Assembly: GCA_964468745.1 (NCBI GenBank)
Contig: CAYXVY010000140.1
Span: 1-64,000, forward strand
DNA: 64,000 nucleotides
DNA from: JACPRB01 sp964468745
Lineage (GTDB): Bacteria > Planctomycetota > MHYJ01 > JACPRB01
Direction of reading: 5' to 3'
The first letter of the stretch is position 1. Every line of letters starts with the position of its first letter. The translations under genes and the position numbers were made by a program. Below, piece after piece: positions 41,838 through 50,559 of this stretch. The notes under the pieces were generated by a model. The model was not told where the DNA came from. It ran no database searches and saw only the letters and a list, made by a program, of their open reading frames with translations.

Positions 41838-43934
41838 CTAGTTCGCCTTGAACACGGACACCCCCTCGAACCGCGCGACCCGTTGCCCGATCTTCTCGAG
41901 CTCCTCGAGCGCACCCGGCGCCTCTTTGCGCAGATCTTTCTCCACCACGATCGCGTACTCCCCATCGCGCAGCTCCACTCGTCGACCCGGCAGGATCGGC
42001 TCCGACCGCCGACCGACGTACCACTCCACCCGCTGCGTGTTCGACCACAGGCCCGACGGCGACTGCGCCTTCACCCACAGCGCCGCTTCCTTCACCGGCC
42101 GATCCTCAGTTCGACGCGGCCGCGCGCTCGCCACCACCATCCCCGTCAGCGCGACGCCGATCGCGATCGACGACGCGACACGCACGAGCTTGGCGCGGGC
42201 CCGCGACGCCAGCCAGTCGATGAACGCCACCGCCGCCGCCGCCGCGAGGGGCAGTACGAAGAGCACCGGCAGCAAGACCTGTCGCTGGCTCACCATGTAT
42301 CCGCTCGCCGCCGCGAGGATCGGCCCCAGCATCGCCCCCGCGCTCAGGCAGAGCAGGAACGCCAAGCCGAGCGGACGCACCCGACCGCGCAGAAACCAGA
42401 TCCCCAGCGCCAGCGGCGGAAGCACGAGCCACGCGAGACTCTTGAGCTTCGACGCGTAGCGCGCGAACGCGGCCCCCCACCCCGACTCCAGCGGCGCGTG
42501 TGGCCCCATCGGGGGAAGCTCGGGCCGCTTGCCGAGCGACTGCATCGCCGCCTGCACGCCTCCGCGCCACGTGATCTTCCACTCCCCGGTGAGCTCCCTC
42601 CAGAAGTTGAGCAGCGGCATCGCCGCGGCCACGAACACCGCCGCACCAGCCACTGCCGACCCCGCGACTCCCCAACGAAACGGACGGCGCATCAGAGCGA
42701 TGCCCACCAGCGCGATCGGCACGTAAATCCCCTCGGGTCGGACATAGTACGCCAGCGCGCCGACAAGCCCCGACGCGATCGTGAGCCCCGCGCTCCCCCG
42801 CATGACCCCGAACCACGCGAGCGAAATCGCGCTGATGAAGAACAGGTGGAACAGTCCCTCCGTCATCACGTCCGCGTGCGCCTGCGCGTAGTACGGCGCG
42901 CACGCGAAGAGCAGCGCCGCCAGCATGCCCGCCCGCCGGCCCGTCACGTCCATCGCCAGCGCGAGGAACGGCGCGACGGCCAGCGCCCCCGCCAGCGCCG
43001 AGACGAGATACCCCGCGCGCTCCCAGTCTCCGATCAGCGAATGCGCGGCCGCGATCGCGACCGGATATCCCGGATGAATTCCGTGCCCCATCCACGTCTT
43101 CCAAGTCCCCTGCGTCAAATCCTGCGCGGCGAAGAGATAGGAGGACGCATCGGTCGTCAGCACTTCCGTGAGCGACGCCTGCACCATGCGCAGCGCGAAC
43201 GCGAGGAGCACGATGCCGATCGGCGCCGCCATCGCCACCGCGTACCACTTGAGGTAGTGCGGCAGCCACTTCAGGATTCTGAAGCGGCTCTCGCCCGCGG
43301 TGCGGTCCTCCCACGTGCTCGGCACTTCAGCGACGTTCCATCCGCGCACGTGCGCCTTCACCGTCATCTCGAGGCCGAGCTCGAACCCCGCCTCGCTCTG
43401 CACCGGCACCTTCGACAGGAACTCGCGACTGTACGCGCGGAAGTTGTTCGTAGCGTCGTGGGTCGCGACGCCGGCGAGCCAGTGGAGCGACAGGCCGGCC
43501 GCGCGCGAGCCGAGCCGTTTCAGGAGCGGTCCTCCCTTTTGCGACCCACCCGGCATGTACCGCGAGCCGCTGACGACGTGCGCCCCCTCGTCGCGGATCT
43601 TCCGCGCCATCGCACGGATGATCTCCGGCGGATCGGAGAGGTCTGCCATCGTGACGACGACGACGTCCCCTGTCGCCGCCGCCATGCCGGCCCGGATCGC
43701 GAACGCGGGACCGCGTCCGAGGTCGTTCTTCACGAGCCGGACGCTCGGCGGCTTGTCGGGCATCGCGGCGATTGCGGCGAGCGTGCGGTCCTCGTCGAAG
43801 TCGTAGCAGACGAGGAGCTCGTGATCCTCCGAGGCCAGAGCGTGTGCCAGTCGCCGCAGGCACTCGGCGATGTTTCGGTCTTCGTTGTAGACCGGGATGA
43901 CGACGCTGACGCGGCGAGCAATCAGAGGGGGCAT
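41838..43934 (-). CDS. GT2 dolichyl-phosphate-sugar synthase domain fused to a GT-C membrane domain
   Basis: 698 aa. Residues 1-230 are a DPM1-like GT2: VSVVIPVYNEDRNIAECLRR, LGRGPAFAIRAGMAAATGDV, VVVTMADLSDPPEIIRAMAR and SGSRYMPGGSQKGGPLLKRL. It should load a sugar on polyprenyl phosphate. After one linker helix comes an ArnT/GT39-like membrane domain of about ten helices (DASSYLFAAQDLTQGTWKTW; YYVRPEGIYVPIALVGIAL) and a periplasmic tail. The fusion couples making the lipid-linked sugar with its use outside the membrane. ATG 43934 is preferred (TATAAC 10 nt upstream); the frame extends to 43955. Confidence 0.82.
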   Translation of the reverse strand: MPPLIARRVSVVIPVYNEDRNIAECLRRLAHALASEDHELLVCYDFDEDRTLAAIAAMPDKPPSVRLVKNDLGRGPAFAIRAGMAAATGDVVVVTMADLSDPPEIIRAMARKIRDEGAHVVSGSRYMPGGSQKGGPLLKRLGSRAAGLSLHWLAGVATHDATNNFRAYSREFLSKVPVQSEAGFELGLEMTVKAHVRGWNVAEVPSTWEDRTAGESRFRILKWLPHYLKWYAVAMAAPIGIVLLAFALRMVQASLTEVLTTDASSYLFAAQDLTQGTWKTWMGHGIHPGYPVAIAAAHSLIGDWERAGYLVSALAGALAVAPFLALAMDVTGRRAGMLAALLFACAPYYAQAHADVMTEGLFHLFFISAISLAWFGVMRGSAGLTIASGLVGALAYYVRPEGIYVPIALVGIALMRRPFRWGVAGSAVAGAAVFVAAAMPLLNFWRELTGEWKITWRGGVQAAMQSLGKRPELPPMGPHAPLESGWGAAFARYASKLKSLAWLVLPPLALGIWFLRGRVRPLGLAFLLCLSAGAMLGPILAAASGYMVSQRQVLLPVLFVLPLAAAAAVAFIDWLASRARAKLVRVASSIAIGVALTGMVVASARPRRTEDRPVKEAALWVKAQSPSGLWSNTQRVEWYVGRRSEPILPGRRVELRDGEYAIVVEKDLRKEAPGALEELEKIGQRVARFEGVSVFKAN

Positions 43935-43944
43935 GAGTTCATGA

Positions 43945-43950
43945 GTTATA
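43945..43950 (-). promoter_or_regulatory. Possible -10 (TATAAC) of the GT2/GT-C fusion gene
   Basis: TATAAC ends 10 nt before ATG 43934 on the minus strand. No clear -35. Confidence 0.4.
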
Positions 43951-43981
43951 ACCAAGCTCCACTGCCGACACCGTCTTGCCC

Positions 43982-44254
43982 GATCAACACAGAGGAATCC
44001 GAGGACACCGAGAAGATTGGGATGGGGTAGTTACGCCCGCTTGGAGGATACCTCCGGGCTGCGATATTGCGCGCTGCAATGGGATCATCGGACGCGACAC
44101 CGAGATATCGGAGGGAACCGAGAAGAGGCCGTGGGGGGATCGCAGACCGCCTCGGTCGCCACGGTGACACGAAGATCTGCCGGCTCCCACGACGAGGAGT
44201 GAATGTCCCCTCCAAAAGCCTTCTCGGTTGACTCGGATGACTCGGTGTTCATCC
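43982..44254. repeat. CTCGGT-family dispersed repeats, three copies
   Basis: Reverse-oriented copies at 43982-44016 and 44095-44127 and a forward copy at 44221-44254, each with two or three CTCGG(T)/CCGAG words 9-10 bp apart. The reverse and forward copies could pair over about 240 bp. The 363-bp divergent gap 43956-44318 holds these repeats, the two promoters and no gene. Confidence 0.6.
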
Positions 44255-44306
44255 GCGTCCTGCCGCGCTCATACTCACGTTCTCTGATTTCCGGTCTTCG
44301 CATCGG

Positions 44307-44312
44307 TATAGT
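44307..44312 (+). promoter_or_regulatory. -10 box (TATAGT) of the GT4 gene, leaderless
   Basis: TATAGT ends 6 nt before GTG 44319. Confidence 0.5.
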
Positions 44313-44318
44313 GTCTCG

Positions 44319-45407
44319 GTGCCCCGCATCGGGATCAACGCAACCTTCATCCACGACCCGCCGACCGGCATCGCCACATATTCCATCCAGGTCGCGCGCC
44401 GGCTGCTGCGCAGTCCCGACTATGCGGCGTTCGTATCGTTGCCGGGTCAGATCGGCCCGGAGAACGACTCCCGCATCCTCGGGACCTACCCGCGCTTCGC
44501 CCCCAACGGCCGCGCCTTGACGCATCTGAAGCGGCTCTTCTGGGAGCAGTTCAGTCTTCCGCGCCTGTCGCGAAAGCACGGACTCGCCCTGATCTATTCC
44601 CTGGCGGCGGAGGCGTCCCTGGTGGACTCCATGCCGACGGTGATCACGCTCTATGACGTGGTGCAACTCGCGCGGCCCAACTTCTTCCCGAAGCACCGGA
44701 TCTATCACAGGCGCGTGGTCCCGCGCATCGCGCGCCGCGCGGCCGCCGTCATCACGATTTCGGAATTCAGCAAGGGGGAGATCGCGCACTACTGCGACGT
44801 GCCGCCGGAGCGCATCCACGTTGCCCCGTGCGCCGTGGACCTCGACCGGTTTCGGCCGCGTCCGCCGGGGACGCCGCGCGCGCGCTACGGGCGCTTCGTG
44901 CTCATGGTTGGCGCGCAGCACCCGCACAAGAACGTGGCGAGAGGTCTGCGTGCCTTCGATCGGTTGAGCGACGACGATCTCAAGCTCGTGTTGATCGGGG
45001 CGCACGACGGCATGGGGATGGAGGAGTCGATCGACGGTCTGCGCCATCCGGAGCGGATCGTCGCCGCTGGACGCGTGAGCACCGACGAACTCGTCCAGTA
45101 CTACGCGGATGCGGCGGCATTTCTGTTCCCGTCGCTCTACGAGGGGTTCGGGTTGCCCCCTCTCGAGGCGATGGCCTGCGGCACGCCCGTGGCGGCGGCG
45201 CGTGCGACGGCGCTTCCCGGCACGTGCGGCGACGCGGCGCGGCTGTTCGATCCGGGTTCCGAGGAGGATATGGCCGAGGCGCTGCGGGAGGTGATCGCCC
45301 ATCCGCAGCCTTACCGCGAGCGCGGACTGGCGCGTGCGGCCGCGTTCTCGTGGGACCGTACCGCGCAGACGATAGACGCGGTGCTGCGCGCCGTGACCAA
45401 CGATTGA
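44319..45407 (+). CDS. GT4 family glycosyltransferase
   Basis: 362-aa GT-B enzyme: INATFIHDPPTGIATYSIQV at the N-terminus, VITISEFSKGEIAHYCDVPP (about residues 145-164), FVLMVGAQHPHKNVARGLRA, and the donor block FLFPSLYEGFGLPPLEAMAC followed by TPVAAA (about 268-293; the EX7E pair is intact). The GTG start has a TATAGT box 6 nt upstream. It is the first of four rightward genes (GT4, sugar-phosphate transferase, GT4, flippase) that form a clear assembly operon. Donor sugar unknown; mannose or rhamnose is common for close relatives. Confidence 0.87.
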   Translation: MPRIGINATFIHDPPTGIATYSIQVARRLLRSPDYAAFVSLPGQIGPENDSRILGTYPRFAPNGRALTHLKRLFWEQFSLPRLSRKHGLALIYSLAAEASLVDSMPTVITLYDVVQLARPNFFPKHRIYHRRVVPRIARRAAAVITISEFSKGEIAHYCDVPPERIHVAPCAVDLDRFRPRPPGTPRARYGRFVLMVGAQHPHKNVARGLRAFDRLSDDDLKLVLIGAHDGMGMEESIDGLRHPERIVAAGRVSTDELVQYYADAAAFLFPSLYEGFGLPPLEAMACGTPVAAARATALPGTCGDAARLFDPGSEEDMAEALREVIAHPQPYRERGLARAAAFSWDRTAQTIDAVLRAVTND

Positions 45408-45438
45408 TTCGCGGCGACGCATCGGGTAACACACTTCC

Positions 45439-46884
45439 GTGACCGAAGTTCAATCGGCAACCACGTCGCTGCCGCAGGCGGCACACGCGACCGAGCGCCC
45501 GCGGTCACGGTACCTGGCACGCGTACTGGCGGAAGCCACGTGCACGGTCGCGCTTGCGGTGAGCGACCTGGCCGGCGCGTGCCTGTCGGTGGCCGTCGCG
45601 TACGGCATACATCGTCTGCTCACGACGTGGCTCACGTTGAAACCGCTCAGCCTGGCGCACGGCCTCGGGAACGCGATCTGGCTCGCGATCCCGCTTCTCG
45701 CGGTCTCGCTGCTGCGCGGCACGTATACCCGCAAAGTGCCGTTCTGGGAGGCGGCGCGGCTCCTGCTGGGGTCGGTGGTCGTCGCGATCGTCGTTTCCTT
45801 TATCGGCCTCTATCTGACGCGCTTGGCGCCCGAGATGTCGCGCTCGCTGTTCGTCCTGTCGGGCGTGGCGATGGTCGCGATCGTGCCGCTGCTGCGATTG
45901 AGCTGCGTCGCGCTGCTGTACCGGCTGAAGCTTTGGGGACAGGAGGTCGCGGTGGTCGGGCATGCCACGCACGTCCACACGGTGGCGGCGAACCTCGAGC
46001 GCGACCACATGCTCGGCTATCACGTGGTGCAGACGATCGAGGTGACAGGAGACGAAAAGGAGCTGATGCCGAGGACAAACGCGGCGATCGTCGTCATGGA
46101 AGGGCTCGCGCCCGAGGCGGCCTCGCGCCTCGTCTCCGCGCTGCACGCCGTCATCCGACGCGTGACCATCATGCCGGTGCTCACGGAGCTGCCGTACGCC
46201 TGGACCACACCCCATTTCCTGCTCGACCGCCGCTACATGCTGCTGACCACGGACAACCGGCTGAAGGAGCCGGTGAATCTGCTGCTCAAACGCGTGTTCG
46301 ATTTCGTCCTGGCGGCGCTGATGACGGTGCTCCTCGCGCCGTTCTTCCTATTGATGGCGCTGGCGATCCGCCTGGAGTCGAGCGGTCCGGCGTTTTTCGC
46401 CCACAAGCGCATCGGCAGGCGCGGCCGCACGTTCCCGTGCCTCAAGTTCCGCACGATGTACGCCGACGCCCAGCAGCGCCTGCAGTCGATCCTCGATGCC
46501 GACCCCGCAAAGCAGGCGGAATGGGACGCGACGTACAAGCTCAAGGACGATCCGCGCATCACGGGCGTGGGGAGATTCCTGCGCAAGACGAGTCTCGACG
46601 AGTTTCCACAGCTCTTCAATGTGCTCGCCGGGCAGATGAGCCTGGTCGGCCCGCGGCCGATCGTCGAGGGGGAGATCGCGAAGTACGGCGACGGCTATGC
46701 GGTCTACAGCGAGGTGACGCCCGGGATCACAGGGCTCTGGCAGGTGTCGGGGCGCACGGAGACGAGCTACGCGGAGCGCGTGGCGATCGACGTGTGCTAC
46801 GTTTGCAACTGGTCGCTGTGGCTCGATCTCGTTGTCTTGTTGCGGACGATTCCCGCCGTCCTTTCGAAGCGCGGCGCGTATTGA
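45439..46884 (+). CDS. Polyprenyl-phosphate sugar-phosphate transferase (WbaP/WcaJ type)
   Basis: 481 aa. This enzyme starts a repeat unit by moving a hexose-1-phosphate onto undecaprenyl phosphate in the inner membrane. Four helices in the first 150 residues and a Rossmann-like middle domain (EVAVVGHATHVHTVAANLER) precede the bacterial sugar transferase domain: KRVFDFVLAALMTVLLAPFF (membrane hairpin), GRTFPCLKFRTMYADAQQRL, DEFPQLFNVLAGQMSLVGPR and ITGLWQVSGR. All family landmarks are intact. It begins 31 bp after the GT4 gene and is followed by another GT4 (8-bp gap). Which sugar it loads is not determinable. Confidence 0.92.
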   Translation: MTEVQSATTSLPQAAHATERPRSRYLARVLAEATCTVALAVSDLAGACLSVAVAYGIHRLLTTWLTLKPLSLAHGLGNAIWLAIPLLAVSLLRGTYTRKVPFWEAARLLLGSVVVAIVVSFIGLYLTRLAPEMSRSLFVLSGVAMVAIVPLLRLSCVALLYRLKLWGQEVAVVGHATHVHTVAANLERDHMLGYHVVQTIEVTGDEKELMPRTNAAIVVMEGLAPEAASRLVSALHAVIRRVTIMPVLTELPYAWTTPHFLLDRRYMLLTTDNRLKEPVNLLLKRVFDFVLAALMTVLLAPFFLLMALAIRLESSGPAFFAHKRIGRRGRTFPCLKFRTMYADAQQRLQSILDADPAKQAEWDATYKLKDDPRITGVGRFLRKTSLDEFPQLFNVLAGQMSLVGPRPIVEGEIAKYGDGYAVYSEVTPGITGLWQVSGRTETSYAERVAIDVCYVCNWSLWLDLVVLLRTIPAVLSKRGAY

Positions 46885-46892
46885 CGGGGGCC

Positions 46893-47984
46893 ATGGCGCG
46901 CATACTCCACGTCAGCAAGCTCTACGCCCCGTGGATCGGCGGGGTGGAGCGCGCGGTCCAGGACATGGCCGAGGGGTTGCGCCTCGAGCACGAGGTGCGG
47001 GTGCTCGTGTGCAATCACCACCGGCGGTACGTCCGCGAGACGATCAATCATGTACCCGTCGTGCGCGCGCGCACCCCGAAGATCGCGTTCTCGATGCCGC
47101 TCTCGCTGCAGTTTCCGTCGTTGCTGGCGCACTATGCGCGGCGGGCCGATCTCGTGCACTTTCACAGCCCGTTTCCGCTGGGCGATCTCGCGGGCGTGCT
47201 CGACGGGTGCGAGGGCAGGCCGGTCATCGTCTCGTACCACTTTCACGTCGTGCGGCAGTGGTGGGCGATGCCGTTCTACGGCCCGGTGCTTCGCGCGCTG
47301 CTGCGGCGGGCGGACCGCGTGATCGTTTCGGGCGCGCGGATGCGCGACAGTTCGCGCGCGCTCATGGAGGTTGCGGAGAAGTGCCGCATCGTTCCGTACG
47401 GCGTTCGCGACGAAGCCGCCGCCCCGCGGGAAAGCTTCGCGCTTCCGGCGCGCGACTTCGTCCTCTTCGTCGGCCGCCTGGTGCCGTACAAGGGGTGCGA
47501 GGTCCTCATCCGGGCGATGCCGCAGGTCGACGCACCGCTGGTGATCGTTGGGCAGGGTCCGCTGCGCGGGGCGCTCGAACGGCTTGCGCGGGAGTTGGGA
47601 GTCGCCTCCCGGGTGCACTTTCTCGGCGCGCTTTCCACGCCGCGCATCCGCCACTGCTATGCCGAGTCGCGCGTCTTCGCGTTCCCGTCCGTCATCAACA
47701 CGGAGGCGTTCGGGATCGTGCAGCTCGAGGCGATGTCGTTCGGCAAGCCGGTGGTCAACACGGACCTGCCGACGAGCGTGCCCGAGGTGGGGCCGCACGA
47801 CGTGACGGGGCTCACGGTGCCGCCGCGCGACGCGACTGCGCTGGCCGGGGCGCTCAACGCGATCCTGCGTGAGCCCGAGCGCTATGAACGCTACAGCCGG
47901 GCGGCGCGCGCGCGGGCGGGCGAGCTTTCCACCGCACGATTTCTCGACGGCGTTCGCGCAGTCTATCGCGAGGTGCTGTCGTGA
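46893..47984 (+). CDS. GT4 family glycosyltransferase
   Basis: 363-aa GT-B enzyme starting MARILHVSKLYAPWIGGVER (the glycine-rich acceptor loop), with DLVHFHSPFPLGDLA, RVIVSGARMRDSSRALMEVA, LFVGRLVPYKGCEVLIRAMP and the donor site VINTEAFGIVQLEAMSFGKP (about 265-284). ATG 46893 lies 8 bp after the previous stop; the same frame is open back to 45540 but that part is antisense-like shadow of the transferase gene. The next gene, a flippase, starts with a GTG overlapping the TGA. Likely adds the second or a later sugar of the repeat unit. Confidence 0.88.
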   Translation: MARILHVSKLYAPWIGGVERAVQDMAEGLRLEHEVRVLVCNHHRRYVRETINHVPVVRARTPKIAFSMPLSLQFPSLLAHYARRADLVHFHSPFPLGDLAGVLDGCEGRPVIVSYHFHVVRQWWAMPFYGPVLRALLRRADRVIVSGARMRDSSRALMEVAEKCRIVPYGVRDEAAAPRESFALPARDFVLFVGRLVPYKGCEVLIRAMPQVDAPLVIVGQGPLRGALERLARELGVASRVHFLGALSTPRIRHCYAESRVFAFPSVINTEAFGIVQLEAMSFGKPVVNTDLPTSVPEVGPHDVTGLTVPPRDATALAGALNAILREPERYERYSRAARARAGELSTARFLDGVRAVYREVLS

Positions 47985-49513
47985 GCGAAGTTGCGGCCGG
48001 GGAGCGCGGCGCGGAGCGCGACCGTCGTGCGCGCCTGGGCTTCCTGCTGGCCAACGCCTATCGCGTGGTGCGCCTCGGGCTCGGGCTCATGAGCGTGCCG
48101 CTGGCGATCACGTATTTCGAGCGCGAGCAGTACGGGTTCTGGCTGGTCGGTTTGAGCGTGGTCGCCTATCTCTCGCTCAGCCATTTCGGGGTCGGCAACA
48201 GCCTGTTGAATACGGTCGCGCGCCAGCGGGGCGCCGCCGGGCCGGACGACCAGAAGCGCGCCGTCTCCAGCGCCTTCTTTCCGTTCCTGGTCGCCGCGCT
48301 CGTCATCGGTGTCGTCGGCTTCATTCTCGTCCGGATCCTTCCGATCGACCGCCTCTTCGGACTGTCCAGCAAGGTTCGCGAAGCTCCCGCGGTCCTTACG
48401 GTTCTCATGGCATGGGCGCTGATCGATCTCGTGCTGCGAATCCCGCTGGCGGCGCAGCAGGGGCACCAGGAGGACTACCGCGCCCATGCGTGGAACATCG
48501 TCGGGGCCATCGCCGCATTCAGCGGGCTGGTGGCGGTCACGCGCCTCGACGGCGGGCTTCTGGGGTGGGCCTACGTGTCGCTCGTGGCGAACATGGGTGT
48601 CGAGGCGATCAACCTCGTACTTTTCCTTCGCGAGCACCCCGAATGCCGGCCGTCGCTGCGGTTCTTCGACTGGGGAGAGGCGAAGCTCCTGTTCACGCGC
48701 GGGTTCCTGTTCTGGTGCCTTCAGATCTGCTCGCTGCTCATCGTCAGCACGGACAACGTGGTCATCGCGCGACTGATGGGCGCGACCGAGGTGGCGACCT
48801 ACGGCGTGGTCTTCCAGCTCGTCATGTTCGGCACGACGGTGATTCACGCGCTCAGCGCGTCACACTGGGGCGCGTACGCGGAGGCGGCCGGGCGCGGCGA
48901 TTGGGATTGGATCGGCCGCTCGTTCTCACACATCATTCAGCTCTCGGTGTGGCTCGCGGCGGCGGCGGGCCTGTGCGTGGCTGCCTGGGGGCAGGATCTC
49001 CTGCGCGTGTGGCTGCGCGGCGAGATCACGGCGTCGGCGACGCTCCTGGCGGTGATGGGCGCGTATCTCGCGATCAACGTCTGGTACAACGCGTACAGCG
49101 TGCTGCTGGGGGCGCTCGACCGCGTCGGTCGGCAGGTTATCGCATTTGGCTTGGAAGCGGCGGTGCATCTCACACTCTCGCTGATTCTCGTGACGAAGAT
49201 GGGAATCGAAGGGGCGGCGTGGGCCACGATCGTTCCGGCAGTCGCCATCACGGCATGGCTGCTGCCGGTCCTCGCACGCCGGGCACTGGGAGGGCATGCG
49301 CCGCGCGTGCTGTTCAATCTCCTGCGCGGAGTCGCGATCCCGGCGGCGCTCGCGCTGGGCGCTACGGTCCTGCTCCGTCGCTGGCTCGGCGAGAGCGCTC
49401 CGCTCATCCGCTTGCTGGTGGGTTCGGCGGGCACGCTGGCGGTGTTCGGCGTCTCCTCGCTCGTGCTGATGGGGCGCGAGAGGGCGATGCTGGCGCTCAG
49501 GAAGATCACGTAG
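47981..49513 (+). CDS. Wzx-like polysaccharide flippase (MATE/MVF superfamily)
   Basis: 510 aa with about 12-14 predicted membrane helices from LGFLLANAYRVVRLGLGLMS onward, and the pattern QICSLLIVSTDNVVIARLMG in the middle, seen in O-antigen flippases and MviN relatives. It should turn lipid-linked glycan units to the periplasmic side. GTG 47981 overlaps the GT4 stop (GTGA). No Wzy polymerase is obvious beside it, though the GT-C proteins at 38211 and 50560 are candidates for outside steps. Together with Wzm/Wzt this gives the locus two export routes. Confidence 0.82.
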   Translation: MSEVAAGERGAERDRRARLGFLLANAYRVVRLGLGLMSVPLAITYFEREQYGFWLVGLSVVAYLSLSHFGVGNSLLNTVARQRGAAGPDDQKRAVSSAFFPFLVAALVIGVVGFILVRILPIDRLFGLSSKVREAPAVLTVLMAWALIDLVLRIPLAAQQGHQEDYRAHAWNIVGAIAAFSGLVAVTRLDGGLLGWAYVSLVANMGVEAINLVLFLREHPECRPSLRFFDWGEAKLLFTRGFLFWCLQICSLLIVSTDNVVIARLMGATEVATYGVVFQLVMFGTTVIHALSASHWGAYAEAAGRGDWDWIGRSFSHIIQLSVWLAAAAGLCVAAWGQDLLRVWLRGEITASATLLAVMGAYLAINVWYNAYSVLLGALDRVGRQVIAFGLEAAVHLTLSLILVTKMGIEGAAWATIVPAVAITAWLLPVLARRALGGHAPRVLFNLLRGVAIPAALALGATVLLRRWLGESAPLIRLLVGSAGTLAVFGVSSLVLMGRERAMLALRKIT

Positions 49514-49543
49514 CAAGGAACGCGAAAACCCGTCCTTATTGCC

Positions 49544-50449
49544 TCAGGCGAGATCTCCCAAGCGACACGTGGCGTGACTGATCACGTCGACGACAGGGAG
49601 ATGCGCGATGAGCCGCAGTCGATCCGAACCCGATACGAATGTGAGCTTGCCCGATTGATCTCGCGATTCCCGATATCGGCTCTCGACATACGCTTCGGCA
49701 GCGGTCAGCCGCCTGAATGAAGCCGCAAGATCCACTCGAACGAAGAACGCGTTCAGTCCCGCACTCGTACAGCCCACCAGCTGGTATCCTTTTGCCTTAG
49801 CCGCATGGCAAAGGGCCGGGAGCGAGGCGCCCCAATACAGATTCGATTCATGCGCGCGAGTTCGGTGGAATTCAGCCTCATACGGAATCGTAACCGAGTG
49901 AACCTTGCCGAAGATGCTGTTGTATTCGCAAACGACGATCCGGGGTTGGATGACGGTAATCGCCTGCCAGACCCAATAGTCGTTCCCGTCGATGTCGATG
50001 CTCAGGAGCCCGATGTCCCCGGAGAAGCCTGCCGCTTGGATTGTGGTATTGATGTTCTCCCGGGTGATAAAGGAACGGATCGCCTTGAGCTGATGCCTCC
50101 AGTAGATCGGATCCTGCTTGATGTACTCGATGTGATTTCCGTCGCAGTCGATGACGAGGCCTTGCCAGTTATTGTGACGCACCAAGAACCGCGTGTTGGA
50201 CTCCAAGTAGTCCTCAACGCCGATCTCCACGAAGACCTGATTCTCTAGCAGAACGCGTTGTATGAGATGCTGGATGATGCCGTCCTCGCCATATTGCGAA
50301 TAGACTCGGAACTCAAGCTCTGAAAGTCGTGAAAAGGATTGGATCCGTCCGACCCGCTCTGCTTGCTGTTGGCCCAGCAGCATCAGTGCAGCATCGTCAC
50401 GCGTCATGAATCTGCGAATCTTCGCCAGAAGACCCTTCACGAGTTTCAC
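49544..50449 (-). CDS. FkbM-like methyltransferase-fold protein
   Basis: 301 aa. The central part fits a class I methyltransferase fold of the FkbM kind: YSQYGEDGIIQHLIQRVLLE, VFVEIGVEDYLESNTRFLVR (SAM-site position; the usual GxG is altered to EIGVED), GLVIDCDGNHIEYIKQ and LLSIDIDGNDYWVWQAI. C-terminal part VVCEYNSIFGKVHSVTIPYE. It may O-methylate a sugar, but the altered glycine motif makes activity uncertain. Its codon use is less GC-biased than the flippase operon it converges on. Start GTG 50449. Confidence 0.65.
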   Translation of the reverse strand: MKLVKGLLAKIRRFMTRDDAALMLLGQQQAERVGRIQSFSRLSELEFRVYSQYGEDGIIQHLIQRVLLENQVFVEIGVEDYLESNTRFLVRHNNWQGLVIDCDGNHIEYIKQDPIYWRHQLKAIRSFITRENINTTIQAAGFSGDIGLLSIDIDGNDYWVWQAITVIQPRIVVCEYNSIFGKVHSVTIPYEAEFHRTRAHESNLYWGASLPALCHAAKAKGYQLVGCTSAGLNAFFVRVDLAASFRRLTAAEAYVESRYRESRDQSGKLTFVSGSDRLRLIAHLPVVDVISHATCRLGDLA

Positions 50450-50530
50450 GTGCGATCAGCCCTTATGCACACGTTTCACCGGATTTCCGTCGTCTTCAGC
50501 ATAGCAAGGCGCGGCCGGCGTGAGGCGCGA

Positions 50531-50536
50531 TATACT
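50531..50536 (+). promoter_or_regulatory. -10 box (TATACT) of the 50560 gene, followed by a Shine-Dalgarno
   Basis: TATACT, then 23 nt to GTG 50560, with GAGGA (50549-50553) 6 nt before the start, so this gene seems to have a short leader and a normal ribosome site. Confidence 0.5.
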
Positions 50537-50559
50537 GTCGTTCCTCCTCGAGGATCACC

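Noticed and set aside
41514..44030. 838-residue plus-strand open frame
   Set aside because: Antisense to the GT2/GT-C fusion gene, with reverse-complement shadow composition.
45540..46892. N-terminal extension of the GT4 gene at 46893
   Set aside because: Overlaps the sugar-phosphate transferase in another frame; the GT4 homology starts at ATG 46893.
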